64,000 nt of DNA from Gammaproteobacteria bacterium (GCA_029881035.1 JAOUNI010000002.1:1-64000); one strand, 5' to 3'; counted from the stretch's first letter, positions 17,192 through 25,924 are shown. A program made the numbers and translations. The notes: generated from the sequence alone by a model not told the origin.

Positions 17192-18004
17192 ATGAGTGAA
17201 ACATTATTACCCGTCGTCATGTGTTTTTCAGGTCTTGACCCTTCCGGGGGCGCGGGCATTCAGGCGGATATTGAATCCGTCAGTAGCCACGGCTGCATGG
17301 CGGCGCCCATCATTACCGCTGCAACGGTACAGGACACGAACAACGTGATGTCTTTTTTACCGATGCCGGCTGACCTTATTATTGAACAGGCGCGCGCTAT
17401 TCTGGAAGACATGCCCGTCAGCATCATTAAAATCGGCATGGTCGGCAGTGCAGAAATGGCTCGAGCCATTCACTCAATTCTAATCGACTATCCTGAAATT
17501 AAAGTTGTCTATGACCCGGTCTTCAGCACTGAAAATAACGGCTCACTCAGCACCAGTGATCTGATCGACAATGTGCGCGAACTACTATTGCCGCTGACCA
17601 CGGTGCTAACGCCCAATATTTTTGAAGCGCACGCGCTGACACCAGGCTCGGATACAGCAGCGGCTGCCGCGATGGGTCTGCTGGAAAATAAATGCGAATA
17701 CGTGCTGCTGACCGGCACCCACGCTAAAACCAGCGATGTGGTACATACGCTTTACAGCAATCACCGCGAACTCAAACAGTTCCACTATGAACGCCTGCCG
17801 CACAAATACCACGGCTCAGGCTGCACCCTTGCGGCCAGCGTTGCCGCGTTATTAGCCATCGGTCATGAACCCATCAGCGCCGTGCATCATGCGCTCGACT
17901 ACACGCACAAAACACTGATCAATGGACGCCGCATCGGCATGGGCCAGTACCATCCTGATCGTTTTTTCTGGCTCAACAATTCTGATAAAAGCAAAGCCAG
18001 TTGA
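17192..18004 (+). CDS. thiD: Hydroxymethylpyrimidine/phosphomethylpyrimidine kinase
   Basis: This kinase phosphorylates HMP and HMP-phosphate for thiamine biosynthesis. The 270-residue form from ATG 17192 begins MSETLLPVVMCFSGLDPSGGAGIQAD, which contains the substrate loop. The anion-hole region HGSGCTLAASVAALLA near the C-terminus has the catalytic arrangement of the ribokinase family. A TTG 14 codons upstream extends the frame, but the added residues are not typical. ThiE follows immediately. No TPP riboswitch is visible in the short leader. Confidence 0.93.
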   Translation: MSETLLPVVMCFSGLDPSGGAGIQADIESVSSHGCMAAPIITAATVQDTNNVMSFLPMPADLIIEQARAILEDMPVSIIKIGMVGSAEMARAIHSILIDYPEIKVVYDPVFSTENNGSLSTSDLIDNVRELLLPLTTVLTPNIFEAHALTPGSDTAAAAAMGLLENKCEYVLLTGTHAKTSDVVHTLYSNHRELKQFHYERLPHKYHGSGCTLAASVAALLAIGHEPISAVHHALDYTHKTLINGRRIGMGQYHPDRFFWLNNSDKSKAS

Positions 18005-18014
18005 GGTTCGGCTA

Positions 18015-18641
18015 TTGAACAAACCTCTGTTGCGTGGACTGTACGCCATCACTGATGAGCGTCTGATGACCGAAAAAAATTTCCTTTTCAAAGCTGAGCA
18101 GGCCCTGCTCGGTGGTGCCAGTCTGATTCAGTATCGTGACAAAAGTGGCGATAAAGAAAAACGCCTGCATCAGGCCACTGCTCTCAAGCAGCTCTGCGAA
18201 CAGCACGCGGTACTGCTGATCATCAATGATGACATTGAACTGGCCCATGCGGTGCAGGCCCACGGCGTGCATCTGGGCAAGGAGGATGCATCGATCAGGC
18301 AGGCCCGCCAGCAATTAGGTCCAGATGCGATTATCGGTGTGTCCTGCTATGACCAGCTCGACCTGGCGCTAGCTGCGGAAAAAGCCGGCGCAGACTATGT
18401 CGCATTCGGTGCCTTTTTTGTCTCACCGACCAAGCCTGAAGCGCGCACTGCCAGCCTGGAATTATTGACCACTGCCACACAGCAGTTGCACATCCCCATA
18501 TGCACCATCGGTGGCATCACCGCGGCTAATGCAAGCACGCTGGTCGAATCTGGCGCGGACATGACCGCCGTGATCAGTGATTTATTCTTCGGCGATGACA
18601 TTCGGACAACAGCCTCGCACATCGCACGTCTATTCAGTTAA
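18015..18641 (+). CDS. thiE: Thiamine-phosphate synthase
   Basis: ThiE couples HMP-pyrophosphate to the thiazole phosphate. The product from TTG 18015 has 208 residues and begins with the family pattern LRGLYAITDE. It shows SLIQYRDKSGDKEKRL, LLIINDDIELAHAVQAHGVHLGKED, YVAFGAFFVSPTKP and ICTIGGITAANA, which form the pyrophosphate and thiazole sites. GAGG lies about 9 bases before the TTG and overlaps the thiD stop, which favours this start over an ATG far inside thiD. No ThiC or thiazole genes are in the window. Confidence 0.92.
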   Translation: MNKPLLRGLYAITDERLMTEKNFLFKAEQALLGGASLIQYRDKSGDKEKRLHQATALKQLCEQHAVLLIINDDIELAHAVQAHGVHLGKEDASIRQARQQLGPDAIIGVSCYDQLDLALAAEKAGADYVAFGAFFVSPTKPEARTASLELLTTATQQLHIPICTIGGITAANASTLVESGADMTAVISDLFFGDDIRTTASHIARLFS

Positions 18642-18695
18642 AATTACTCTCGATTTTTTAACCCCGTTTTTAATACCGCCAGACGAGCACCACAC

Positions 18696-19976
18696 ATGAG
18701 CACGATGAACGAGCAATTTCAGGCCGCACAACGACATATCCCCGGTGGCGTTAACTCGCCGGTACGCGCATTTCGCGGCGTGGGCGGCAATCCTGTCTTC
18801 ATAGAAAAAGCCAAAGGCGCTTATATTTTTGATACTCAGGGCAAGCAATACATCGATTATGTCGGCTCATGGGGGCCGATGATTCTGGGCCACGCTCACC
18901 CTGAAGTTATCGCGGCGGTTAAAGCCGCGGCCGATAACGGCCTCAGCTTTGGCGCGCCGACTGAAATAGAAACCGTGATGGCCGACAAAATCTGCGAGAT
19001 CGTGCCTTCGATGGAAATGGTGCGCATGGTCAGCTCCGGCACCGAAGCCACCATGAGCGCGATTCGTCTGGCGCGTGGTTACACCGGCCGTGACAAAATC
19101 ATCAAATTCGAAGGCTGCTACCACGGCCATTCGGATTCGCTGCTAGTCAAAGCGGGTTCCGGCGCATTAACGCTGGGCGTGCCCGATTCACCCGGCGTGC
19201 CAGCCAGCCTGGCTGAACATACTTTGACCCTGCCCTACAATAATCTGGAAAAAGTTGCTGAAACGCTGGCCAAGCTGGGCGACAAAATCGCCTGTATTAT
19301 TATCGAGCCGGTGGCCGGTAACATGAACTGCATTCCTCCTGTCGAGGGCTTTTTACAGGGTATTCGCGAGCTATGTACCCAGCACGGTGTTGTGCTGATT
19401 TTTGACGAAGTCATGACTGGTTTTCGCGTGGCACTGGGTGGTGCACAAAGCCATTACGGCATCACCCCTGACCTGACTACACTGGGCAAAGTCATCGGTG
19501 GTGGCATGCCCGTTGGCGCATTCGGTGGCAAACGCGAAATCATGGAAAAAATCGCCCCGCTGGGCCCGGTTTATCAGGCAGGTACTTTATCCGGCAATCC
19601 CATCGCCATGACCGCCGGCCTGAAAACGCTGGAGCTGATTTCCGCACCCGGTTTTTTTGAAGAATTATCAGAAAAAGTGGAATACCTTACCAACGGTATT
19701 CTGGATGCGGCCAAATCGGCGGGCATCGCCATGACCTGCAACCGCGTGGGCGGAATGTTTGGACTGTTCTTCTCCGATCAAAAAGTAACCAGCTTTGAGC
19801 AGGCGACGCAGTGTAACGTCGAGCAATTCAAGCAATTCTTCCACGGCATGCTGGATGAAGGCATATATATGGCTCCCTCTGCCTATGAAGCGGGTTTTGT
19901 TTCCAGCATGCACCACCGTGACGAACTGGTCAGAACCATCGCAGCAGCCAAGAAAGTACTGAGCAGCATCAAATGA
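18696..19976 (+). CDS. hemL: Glutamate-1-semialdehyde 2,1-aminomutase
   Basis: This PLP enzyme converts glutamate-1-semialdehyde to 5-aminolevulinate in haem and cobalamin synthesis. The 426-residue product has the family opening [18 protein letters not shown]. It also has the [13 protein letters not shown] block, the [17 protein letters not shown] cofactor block, the FDEVMTGFR block, and the PLP lysine in [18 protein letters not shown]. It follows thiE by 54 bases on the same strand, and a separate promoter is possible. Confidence 0.97.
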   Translation: MSTMNEQFQAAQRHIPGGVNSPVRAFRGVGGNPVFIEKAKGAYIFDTQGKQYIDYVGSWGPMILGHAHPEVIAAVKAAADNGLSFGAPTEIETVMADKICEIVPSMEMVRMVSSGTEATMSAIRLARGYTGRDKIIKFEGCYHGHSDSLLVKAGSGALTLGVPDSPGVPASLAEHTLTLPYNNLEKVAETLAKLGDKIACIIIEPVAGNMNCIPPVEGFLQGIRELCTQHGVVLIFDEVMTGFRVALGGAQSHYGITPDLTTLGKVIGGGMPVGAFGGKREIMEKIAPLGPVYQAGTLSGNPIAMTAGLKTLELISAPGFFEELSEKVEYLTNGILDAAKSAGIAMTCNRVGGMFGLFFSDQKVTSFEQATQCNVEQFKQFFHGMLDEGIYMAPSAYEAGFVSSMHHRDELVRTIAAAKKVLSSIK

Positions 19977-20119
19977 CGAAACATTCAAGCGTCATGACTG
20001 AAGATGAGACAAGGCATAAAGGTAGTACGAACGGAATTTACAACTCGCTAATAGCTTCACAGCACCGCATCGCGAATTCTGCTTTATAAAACCGTATCAT
20101 CAGAAAGATTAGCTTATAC

Positions 20120-20395
20120 ATGAAATCCTATATATACCGATGCAGCCGCAAGCCCGATATGTACATTTATCTGGCTGAGGAAGATGACTTCTCCAACGTG
20201 CCCAAAAATATCTTCAATAGTCTTGGCATTATTACATTTGCCATGGAGCTGGAGATCAGCCCTGATAAAAAACTCGCCCGAGAAGACCCCGTTAAAGTAA
20301 TAGGAAATTTAAAAGAACATGGTTTTCATCTTCAACTCCCTGATCAGACTCCGATTGAGGAATTGATGGCTCAAATCGCGGCTAAAAAAATCTAA
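20120..20395 (+). CDS. ycgL: YcgL domain-containing protein
   Basis: This is a 91-residue protein of the YcgL family, small cytoplasmic proteins of gammaproteobacteria with unknown function. The pattern YIYRCSRKPDMYIYLAEEDDFSNVP near the start is family-specific, as is the LxLxxDKKLAREDxxKVxxNLxEHGFxLQLP arrangement. It stands alone between hemL and the cold-shock-domain gene and is probably followed by the hairpin at 20408-20428. Confidence 0.9.
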   Translation: MKSYIYRCSRKPDMYIYLAEEDDFSNVPKNIFNSLGIITFAMELEISPDKKLAREDPVKVIGNLKEHGFHLQLPDQTPIEELMAQIAAKKI

Positions 20396-20407
20396 CTCCT
20401 CAATTCC

Positions 20408-20428
20408 ACACATAACTTGGCTATGTGT
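20408..20428 (+). terminator. Hairpin after ycgL
   Basis: ACACATA (20408-20414) pairs with TATGTGT (20422-20428), followed shortly by GAGTTTTCG. The 7-bp stem is AT-rich and the T-run is short, so this is a weak intrinsic terminator candidate. Confidence 0.4.
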
Positions 20429-20457
20429 CTGAGTTTTCGTCAGGTATACTCCTAATC

Positions 20458-20487
20458 GTTCAGTTCTACATCCTTATTAAACTGAAC
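20458..20487 (+). promoter_or_regulatory. Inverted repeat in the leader of the cold-shock-domain gene
   Basis: GTTCAGTT (20458-20465) and AACTGAAC (20480-20487) form a perfect 8-bp inverted repeat with a 14-base spacer. It ends 39 bases before the start codon. It could be a regulator site or a leader-RNA stem, since cold-shock genes often have structured leaders. Function is not shown by the sequence. Confidence 0.35.
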
Positions 20488-20526
20488 ATTTACAATTTTA
20501 TACAACCATCGTTTTAGAGGTATCAA

Positions 20527-20952
20527 ATGATTACAATAAATCAATTTATCAAAATAATTATTATCAGCACCATCACATCCGCCATCGCTACCGTTGTCAG
20601 CTTAAAAATACCTGGAAGCGAAGCCCATCTTGCAATCACTTCAACTCATTTGCCGCTATTTTTAATTTCCTTTATCAGCATTTTGGTCGCCTGCCTTATT
20701 ACCATCAAGCTGGCTGGCACCTCAAGAAAACCTGTCAAAGTCGGTTCTGGTCGTGAAACCGGCACAGTAAAATGGTTTAACGCTGCCAAAGGCTTTGGTT
20801 TTATTACCCGTGAAAATGGTGAGGATATATTTGTTCATTTCCGTTCAATTCAAGGTAAAGGACATCGCTCTCTAGGTGAAGGTCAGTCGGTTATTTTTGA
20901 AGTTGCCGAAAGCGATAAAGGCTTACAAGCTGTAGACGTATGCAGTGCTTGA
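20527..20952 (+). CDS. Membrane-anchored cold-shock-domain protein
   Basis: This is a 141-residue fusion. Residues 7-26 and about 43-63 form two hydrophobic helices. After a basic linker, residues 77-140 form a full cold-shock domain starting [15 protein letters not shown]. Both RNA-binding motifs are intact (KGFGFI and DIFVHF). Ordinary Csp proteins are about 70 residues and soluble. The anchored form would place the nucleic-acid-binding domain on the cytoplasmic face of the inner membrane. AGAGG lies 8 bases before the start, and a strong terminator follows the gene. Confidence 0.88.
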   Translation: MITINQFIKIIIISTITSAIATVVSLKIPGSEAHLAITSTHLPLFLISFISILVACLITIKLAGTSRKPVKVGSGRETGTVKWFNAAKGFGFITRENGEDIFVHFRSIQGKGHRSLGEGQSVIFEVAESDKGLQAVDVCSA

Positions 20953-20971
20953 TAAGTTAAATTTCACTCAT

Positions 20972-21000
20972 AAAAAAAGCTCCTTAAGGAGCTTTTTTTA
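20972..21000. terminator. Bidirectional intrinsic terminator
   Basis: AAAAAAAGCTCC-TTAA-GGAGCTTTTTTT is a near-perfect stem flanked by an A-run and a T-run. It ends the cold-shock-domain gene and can also stop transcription arriving from tcdA on the other strand. Confidence 0.9.
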
Positions 21001-21033
21001 TGGTCTTGATTAATACCAGAAATAAACATACTG

Positions 21034-21828
21034 TTATTTTTTCCTAATGACTTTATTTTTTATGGCTATCCGTTCAATCGCTGCCGCCGCCGCAGTAAAA
21101 CCAAATATAGCGGTAACAGCAACACTGGAACCATAACCAAAATTACAATCCAGTGACAAACCTGAAACACCGGGCTTTGCGTAACCTACATTTCCATCCT
21201 TACCTGGATAACGTTGCTGCTCTGTTGAATACACACAGGGCACACCAAAGGTATATCTTTTATCCCGAGTAAATCCGTGCCAGTAGCGCAATTCTGAACG
21301 CACTTTGGCGGCCAGTGGATCATTCCAGGTGCTGGATAAATCAGATACCTGTATTTTTGTCGGATCGATCAGGCCGCCCGCACCACCGGTGGTGATAATC
21401 GGTATTTTATTTCGCTTGCAGCAGTAAATCATTTTGGTTTTAGATTTGAAGCCGTCGATGGCATCGATCACACAGTCATAGCCGCGTTCCAGAATATCGC
21501 GAAAATTACTCTCATCAAGATATTGCTCGATGGTCTGCACCTCGCATTCGGGATTAATATCCAGCAGACGCTTTTTCATGGTATCAACCTTCGACTGGCC
21601 GATGGTCGATTCCAGGGTGTGAATCTGCCGGTTGGCATTGCTGCGTGAAATGATATCGCCATCAACCAGGGTGATCCTGCCGACCCCTGTTCTGACCAGT
21701 GCTTCCGCCGCCCACGAGCCCACGCCGCCAATACCGACCACACAAATATGCGCACTGGCCAGCATCTTCATCATCTCGACACCATAAACACGCGACAGGG
21801 AACTAAATTTCTCTTCGTAATGACTCAT
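21034..21828 (-). CDS. tcdA: tRNA threonylcarbamoyladenosine dehydratase
   Basis: This E1-like enzyme adenylates t6A37 in tRNA and cyclises it to ct6A. The nucleotide loop ICVVGIGGVGSWAAEALVRTGVG, then LVDGDIISRSNANRQIH and VIDAIDGFKSK, are typical. CKRNKIPIITTGGAGGLIDPT and the C-terminal FGYGSSVAVTAIFGF complete the TcdA/CsdL pattern. The start at 21828 (MSHYEEKFSSLSRVYG) gives 264 residues, close to the family length. A longer start at 21882 adds 18 unconserved residues and cannot be excluded. It is divergent from rimO. The csdA-csdE sulfur-transfer genes are not nearby. Confidence 0.92.
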   Translation of the reverse strand: MSHYEEKFSSLSRVYGVEMMKMLASAHICVVGIGGVGSWAAEALVRTGVGRITLVDGDIISRSNANRQIHTLESTIGQSKVDTMKKRLLDINPECEVQTIEQYLDESNFRDILERGYDCVIDAIDGFKSKTKMIYCCKRNKIPIITTGGAGGLIDPTKIQVSDLSSTWNDPLAAKVRSELRYWHGFTRDKRYTFGVPCVYSTEQQRYPGKDGNVGYAKPGVSGLSLDCNFGYGSSVAVTAIFGFTAAAAAIERIAIKNKVIRKK

Positions 21829-21917
21829 TAAAAAAGTTTCAGGTTGTTCGTTAGCAGTGACCAATAAAAAGCTTTCAGCCATCTACTGCCGGCTGATATC
21901 TAAGGTAAAATCGCCCC

Positions 21918-23261
21918 ATGACATCTACATCAAAAAATACGACGCCTCAGCGCGCCAAAAAAGTTGGCTTCGTTAGCCTCGGCTGCCCCAAGGCGACCGT
22001 CGATTCGGAGCATATTCTCACACAGTTGCGCGCCGAAGGTTACGACATTGTACCCACTTATGACGATGCGGACATTGTCGTGGTCAACACCTGTGGTTTT
22101 ATCGATGCCGCCGTTGAGGAATCACTCGATGCCATCGGCGAAGCACTGGCTGAAAATGGCAAGGTTATCGTCACCGGCTGCCTCGGTGCCAAAGGCGATG
22201 TCGTCAAACAGGCCCATCCCCAGGTTCTGGCCGTGACCGGCCCACATGCCACCGCCGAAGTGATGGATGCGATCCACCAGCATCTGCCGCCGCTGCATGA
22301 CCCGTTTGTCGACCTGGTGCCACCGCAGGGCGTCAGGCTCACGCCCCGGCATTATGCCTATTTAAAAATTTCCGAAGGCTGTAATCATCGCTGCACCTTC
22401 TGCATCATTCCCGCCCTGCGCGGCGACCTGGTCAGCCGCCCGGTCAATGACGTACTGGCCGAAGCCAAACGCCTGCAAGAAGCCGGCGTGCAGGAGCTGC
22501 TGGTGATATCGCAGGACACCAGCGCCTACGGCATCGACGTTAAATACAAAACCGAATTCTGGGAAGGCATGCCGGTGAAAACCCGCATGACCGAACTCTG
22601 CGAAGCACTGGGCACACTCGGCCTCTGGGTACGTTTACATTACGTTTACCCCTACCCGCACGTCGATGAAATTATTCCGCTGATGAATGCAGGCAAGGTA
22701 CTACCGTATCTGGACATCCCCTTCCAGCACGCCAACCCGCGTATTTTAAAAGCCATGAAGCGCCCGGCTTCCAGCGAAAAAGTTTTAGGCCGCATCAAAA
22801 AGTGGCGCGAACAATGCCCCGAACTGACCCTGCGCAGCACCTTCATCGTCGGCTTCCCCGGTGAAACTGAAGAGGAGTTTCAGGAACTACTCGATTTTCT
22901 CGACGAAGCCCAGCTCGACCGCGTCGGCTGTTTCACCTACTCCCCGGTCGAAGGCGCGGTAGCCAACGAACTCGGCGAAGCCATTCCGGAAGAAGTCAAA
23001 GAAGAACGCCTGGCCCGCTTCATGGAAAAACAGATAGGCATCAGCGCCGAACGCCTGAAAAGAAATATTGGTAAAGAAATAGAAGTACTGGTGGATGAAG
23101 TCAGTGAAGACGGCGCCATCGCCAGAAGCATGGCCGACGCCCCGGATATCGATGGCCTGGTATATATTCTCGAACCCGAAGATCTACAACCAGGTGATCG
23201 GGTGATGGTACGCATCGAGCAGACCGATGAACATGATATGTGGGGAATACTGGTCGATTAA
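21918..23261 (+). CDS. rimO: Ribosomal protein uS12 methylthiotransferase
   Basis: This radical-SAM enzyme adds a methylthio group to an aspartate of ribosomal protein S12. The 447-residue product starts with the N-terminal iron-sulfur domain ([30 protein letters not shown]). The radical-SAM CX3CX2C motif follows (CNHRCTFC), with RGDLVSRP next to it. A C-terminal TRAM domain covers about the last 70 residues. All cluster-binding cysteines are present. GC content is clearly higher than in the following fic gene. Confidence 0.96.
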   Translation: MTSTSKNTTPQRAKKVGFVSLGCPKATVDSEHILTQLRAEGYDIVPTYDDADIVVVNTCGFIDAAVEESLDAIGEALAENGKVIVTGCLGAKGDVVKQAHPQVLAVTGPHATAEVMDAIHQHLPPLHDPFVDLVPPQGVRLTPRHYAYLKISEGCNHRCTFCIIPALRGDLVSRPVNDVLAEAKRLQEAGVQELLVISQDTSAYGIDVKYKTEFWEGMPVKTRMTELCEALGTLGLWVRLHYVYPYPHVDEIIPLMNAGKVLPYLDIPFQHANPRILKAMKRPASSEKVLGRIKKWREQCPELTLRSTFIVGFPGETEEEFQELLDFLDEAQLDRVGCFTYSPVEGAVANELGEAIPEEVKEERLARFMEKQIGISAERLKRNIGKEIEVLVDEVSEDGAIARSMADAPDIDGLVYILEPEDLQPGDRVMVRIEQTDEHDMWGILVD

Positions 23262-23349
23262 AAACTTTTCACCGCAGAGCCGCAGAGGATACACTTCAAT
23301 TCCTAACTTACGTCCGATTACACTGCGCTAATCACACCTACGAGCTGGC

Positions 23350-23378
23350 TTGTGTCGAACCATTCGACATGTTATAAG
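23350..23378 (+). promoter_or_regulatory. Candidate sigma-70 promoter of the fic fusion gene
   Basis: TTGTGT (23350-23355) and TATAAG (23373-23378) are separated by 17 bases. The -10 matches the consensus at five of six positions and the -35 is weak. The repeat array at 23353-23409 covers both elements, so a protein bound there should repress. Confidence 0.45.
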
Positions 23379-23409
23379 AATATGTCGAATATGTTACAAA
23401 TCTTCGACA
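23353..23409. repeat. Array of four TGTCGAA/TTCGACA half-sites (operator-like)
   Basis: Perfect 7-base half-sites occur at 23353-23359 (TGTCGAA), 23363-23369 (TTCGACA), 23383-23389 (TGTCGAA) and 23403-23409 (TTCGACA). Their orientation alternates and their spacing is 10, 20 and 20 bases, so all lie on one face of the helix. The array ends 51 bases before the fic start codon. The most direct reading is an operator for two dimers, perhaps bound by the winged-helix part of the Fic protein itself. Confidence 0.7.
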
Positions 23410-23460
23410 TATAACAACGGATTGATTTGGTAAGCAAAATGATCACAAAGCACAAGCCTC

Positions 23461-25422
23461 ATGTTTGATAGAAACAAACCTTACAATGATTTACCTCTCT
23501 TGCCACCCAACCGGGAGCTGGAAACCAAAGAAGTGCTGAAAAAAGCCATATCTGCCAATGCTCGTCTTGCAGAGCTCAAAGGCATAGCGAATAGAATCCC
23601 AAATCAAACTATACTGATTAACTTCCTGACTCTTCAGGAAGCACGAAGCAGTTCAGAAATAGAAAATATTGTTACAACTAATGACAAGCTTTTTGAAGCC
23701 TTTTCTCTTAACAACACAAAGGGAGACCCGGAAACAAAAGAGGTATTGCGCTATAAAGAAGCAATGTGGGAAGGTTATCAGGCTCTGAAAAATAAGCACT
23801 TTTTAACTACCAATCTATTTGTAAACGTCTGCAATACCATTAAAAAGAACCAGTCAGGTGTCCGCAAAACAACGGGGACAAAGATAGGAAATCAAACTAC
23901 AAAAGAAATCATATATACCCCACCTGAAGGTGAAAGCGTCATATTAAAAAAGCTAAAAAACCTTGAAGATTACATTCATGATGATAGCGATTTAACAGAC
24001 CCTTTAATTAAGATGGCTGTTATTCACTACCAATTTGAAGCGATACATCCATTCTCTGACGGCAATGGAAGAACAGGACGAATTCTTAATATTCTTTATC
24101 TCATTTTGAAAGATATGCTCGATCTTCCGATCCTGTATCTCAGTCAATATATCATCGCCAATAAGGATAAATACTATAAACATCTGAGTCAGGTTACTGA
24201 GGAAAATGAATGGCAGGGCTGGATAATGTATATGCTTGATGGCATTGAGCAAACAGCTACCTCTACAAGAAATAAGATAATAGAGATTAATGATCTTTTT
24301 GAATACACCCTGGATTATGCAAAACAAAAGCTACCTAACTACATGTATTCAAAAGAGCTGATTGAACTCATTTTTGAACAGCCTTATTGCAAAGTTAAGT
24401 TTCTTGTTGATAAAGATATTGCCCAACGCCAGCAGGCATCAAAATACCTGTATCAACTTGAAAGCATAGGTATTTTGCAGAAAAAAAAGGTGGGCAAGGA
24501 GCAGCTTTTTTTAAATACCAAACTATTTGAGTTATTAAGCAACTTAACACCACACCCTAATAACTTGCAAAGCTCTAAAAGTGAAGGTGATCTTTTTGAA
24601 ACCCTTGATAGCAATCTCGAAACATGGGAAGAAATGTTCCTCAAGCTCAAAGATTTTATTGAAAAACATGGGCATTCTTATGTGTCAAAAAGAGATCAAA
24701 AAACAAGGCAGCTCGGTCACTGGGTAACTGACCAGAGGAAGAAAAAGAAAAGCAACTTACTTTCAAGGGAGCAAATCACCAAGCTTGAAGAAATAGACAT
24801 GGACTGGGACCCTATAAATAACAGATGGGAAAACAACTACAAGGAACTCGTTAAATTTAAAAAGGCTAATGGTCATTGTGATGTTCCTCAGAGATATGCA
24901 GAAAATCAGGAATTCTCTAATTGGGTGTTTAACCAGAGATATAGATATAAAATAAAAAAGCTGTCTAACATAAGAACAAAGAAGCTTGAAAAGATAGGTT
25001 TCAACTGGGGTAGAGATGCTAATGTTTCGGATGATCGAATTAAAGAATTGCTTGAATATAAGAAAAAATTTGGGCATCTTAATGTTTCACAAGTAGATCC
25101 CAATGAAGAATGGCGCGGATTAGGCAAGTGGCTTAACAATCAGAGGCATGCCAAGAAAAAAGGAACACTTAGTACCGAGCTTGAAGAAAAACTTAATGAA
25201 ATAGGTGTCGCATGGAATGCGTTAGAAGCAAATTGGGATAAGAAACTAGGCGAGTTAAAAGACTTTCATGAAATTCATGGGCATTTCAGGGTGCCCCAAA
25301 ATGGGGAGATCAGCAAACTCGGTTATTGGATTGCAAAAATCAGAAGAGTTAAACCCGATGCTGAAAGATTGAAAAAGCTGTCTGACATAGGCTTTGATTG
25401 GGATAAGGAAAAAGTAAAGTAG
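23461..25422 (+). CDS. Fic-domain AMP-transferase fused to a winged helix and four helicase-associated (HA) repeats
   Basis: This is a 653-residue protein. Residues 1-100 form a Fic_N region with the inhibitory-helix motif (S/T)xxxE(G/N), here S64 to E68-N69 in SSSEIEN. Residues about 115-270 form the Fic core with the complete active-site motif HPFSDGNGRTGR (H196 to R207), so AMP or another nucleotide moiety could be transferred to target proteins. Residues about 290-362 look like the winged helix common behind Fic domains. Residues about 389-450, 456-517, 524-585 and 592-648 are four HA repeats. Each has the pattern of an aromatic/acidic helix, (H/N)GH or FGH, VP or VS, a W before xxxxR, then IGFxW or similar. 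HA repeats are normally attached to helicases and are thought to bind nucleic acid. The gene is AT-rich compared with rimO and nhaD, which suggests acquisition. There is no adjacent antitoxin, and the inhibitory motif is internal. Confidence 0.88.
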   Translation: MFDRNKPYNDLPLLPPNRELETKEVLKKAISANARLAELKGIANRIPNQTILINFLTLQEARSSSEIENIVTTNDKLFEAFSLNNTKGDPETKEVLRYKEAMWEGYQALKNKHFLTTNLFVNVCNTIKKNQSGVRKTTGTKIGNQTTKEIIYTPPEGESVILKKLKNLEDYIHDDSDLTDPLIKMAVIHYQFEAIHPFSDGNGRTGRILNILYLILKDMLDLPILYLSQYIIANKDKYYKHLSQVTEENEWQGWIMYMLDGIEQTATSTRNKIIEINDLFEYTLDYAKQKLPNYMYSKELIELIFEQPYCKVKFLVDKDIAQRQQASKYLYQLESIGILQKKKVGKEQLFLNTKLFELLSNLTPHPNNLQSSKSEGDLFETLDSNLETWEEMFLKLKDFIEKHGHSYVSKRDQKTRQLGHWVTDQRKKKKSNLLSREQITKLEEIDMDWDPINNRWENNYKELVKFKKANGHCDVPQRYAENQEFSNWVFNQRYRYKIKKLSNIRTKKLEKIGFNWGRDANVSDDRIKELLEYKKKFGHLNVSQVDPNEEWRGLGKWLNNQRHAKKKGTLSTELEEKLNEIGVAWNALEANWDKKLGELKDFHEIHGHFRVPQNGEISKLGYWIAKIRRVKPDAERLKKLSDIGFDWDKEKVK

Positions 25423-25495
25423 CTCGTAGGTCTCAACACATTGCGCATTATGAAATGCTTTTTTTCTTCCGCTTTACCCACCCCCTCACATCTTG

Positions 25496-25602
25496 CCGAG
25501 CCATGTGACTTTGGTAGTGCAAATCAGGCAGGACGCCTGATTTAGTTTCGCGAGCGGGATTGCGAGTCGAAACGGGCGCGTAGGCAAAGTTGCATGGCTC
25601 GG
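25496..25602. repeat. Long-range inverted repeat enclosing a hairpin
   Basis: CCGAGCCATG (25496-25505) and CATGGCTCGG (25593-25602) are perfect inverted copies 87 bases apart. They enclose the stem AAATCAGGC (25521-25529) / GCCTGATTT (25535-25543) and a second stem GTTTCG (25545-25550) / CGAAAC (25568-25573). The arrangement could fold as a multi-branched RNA or DNA structure. Confidence 0.6.
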
Positions 25603-25640
25603 GAACCCGTTAGGGCAAGGTGTTATGGGCGGCATTTTTA

Positions 25641-25775
25641 CAAAACACGTCCTGTGTTTTGCCCTACGGGACAGCTATAAAACAGCTGTTCAAATTCGCT
25701 CCCGGCGAATTTGTCTGGTTACTCTTTTGCTGCTGTTGGCAAAAGAGTGACTCGCCCGTGGGTGCGAATACCCAC
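25641..25775. repeat. Tandem short hairpins
   Basis: Four perfect stems lie in a row: CAAAACAC/GTGTTTTG (25641-25661), CAAATTCGC/GCGAATTTG (25691-25713), ACTCTTTTGC/GCAAAAGAGT (25721-25748) and GTGGGT/ACCCAC (25758-25775). A shorter palindrome, AACAGCTGTT, lies at 25681-25690. Loops are 5-8 bases. The stems differ in sequence, so this is a string of unlike hairpins, not a simple repeat. Confidence 0.65.
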
Positions 25776-25835
25776 TACCACCAAGATTACAGATTAATAC
25801 GAAGATTTTGTAATTACACAAAAGCCCAGACATGG

Positions 25836-25855
25836 ATACCGGCCTACGCCGGTAT
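25836..25855. repeat. Dispersed palindromic repeat (REP-like unit)
   Basis: ATACCGGC (25836-25843) and GCCGGTAT (25848-25855) form an 8-bp stem with a 4-base loop, preceded by CATGG and followed by GACGA. This is the form of a palindromic intergenic repeat common in proteobacteria whose translation reads WIP-YAGMT. Confidence 0.6.
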
Positions 25856-25865
25856 GACGAACATA

Positions 25866-25899
25866 AAAAAAGCAGGGCGGATTACCCGCCCTGCTTTTT
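25866..25899. terminator. Bidirectional intrinsic terminator
   Basis: GCAGGGCGG (25872-25880) pairs with CCGCCCTGC (25886-25894) around a 5-base loop. An A-run before and a T-run after extend the stem. It serves nhaD on the minus strand and any transcript from the fic side. Confidence 0.9.
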
Positions 25900-25924
25900 C
25901 AATGAAACACTGATGAGTTATTTA

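Larger units (their letters stand above)
25423..25924. other. Non-coding stretch with a cluster of short hairpins
   Basis: About 500 bases between the fic gene and nhaD. I see no credible gene. The reading frame at 25620-25913 runs through hairpins and contains WIPAYAGMT, the translated form of a dispersed repeat. At least seven perfect stems of 6-10 bp lie in tandem (listed separately), then a terminator. Confidence 0.7.

Noticed and set aside
23265-23292. ACCGCAGAG-type motif after rimO as part of the Fic operator
   Set aside because: It resembles a common dispersed intergenic sequence and is unrelated to the TGTCGAA array.
25620-25913. 97-residue plus-strand reading frame between the fic gene and nhaD
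   Set aside because: It runs through several hairpins and contains WIPAYAGMT, the translated form of a dispersed palindrome. It is not a plausible protein.
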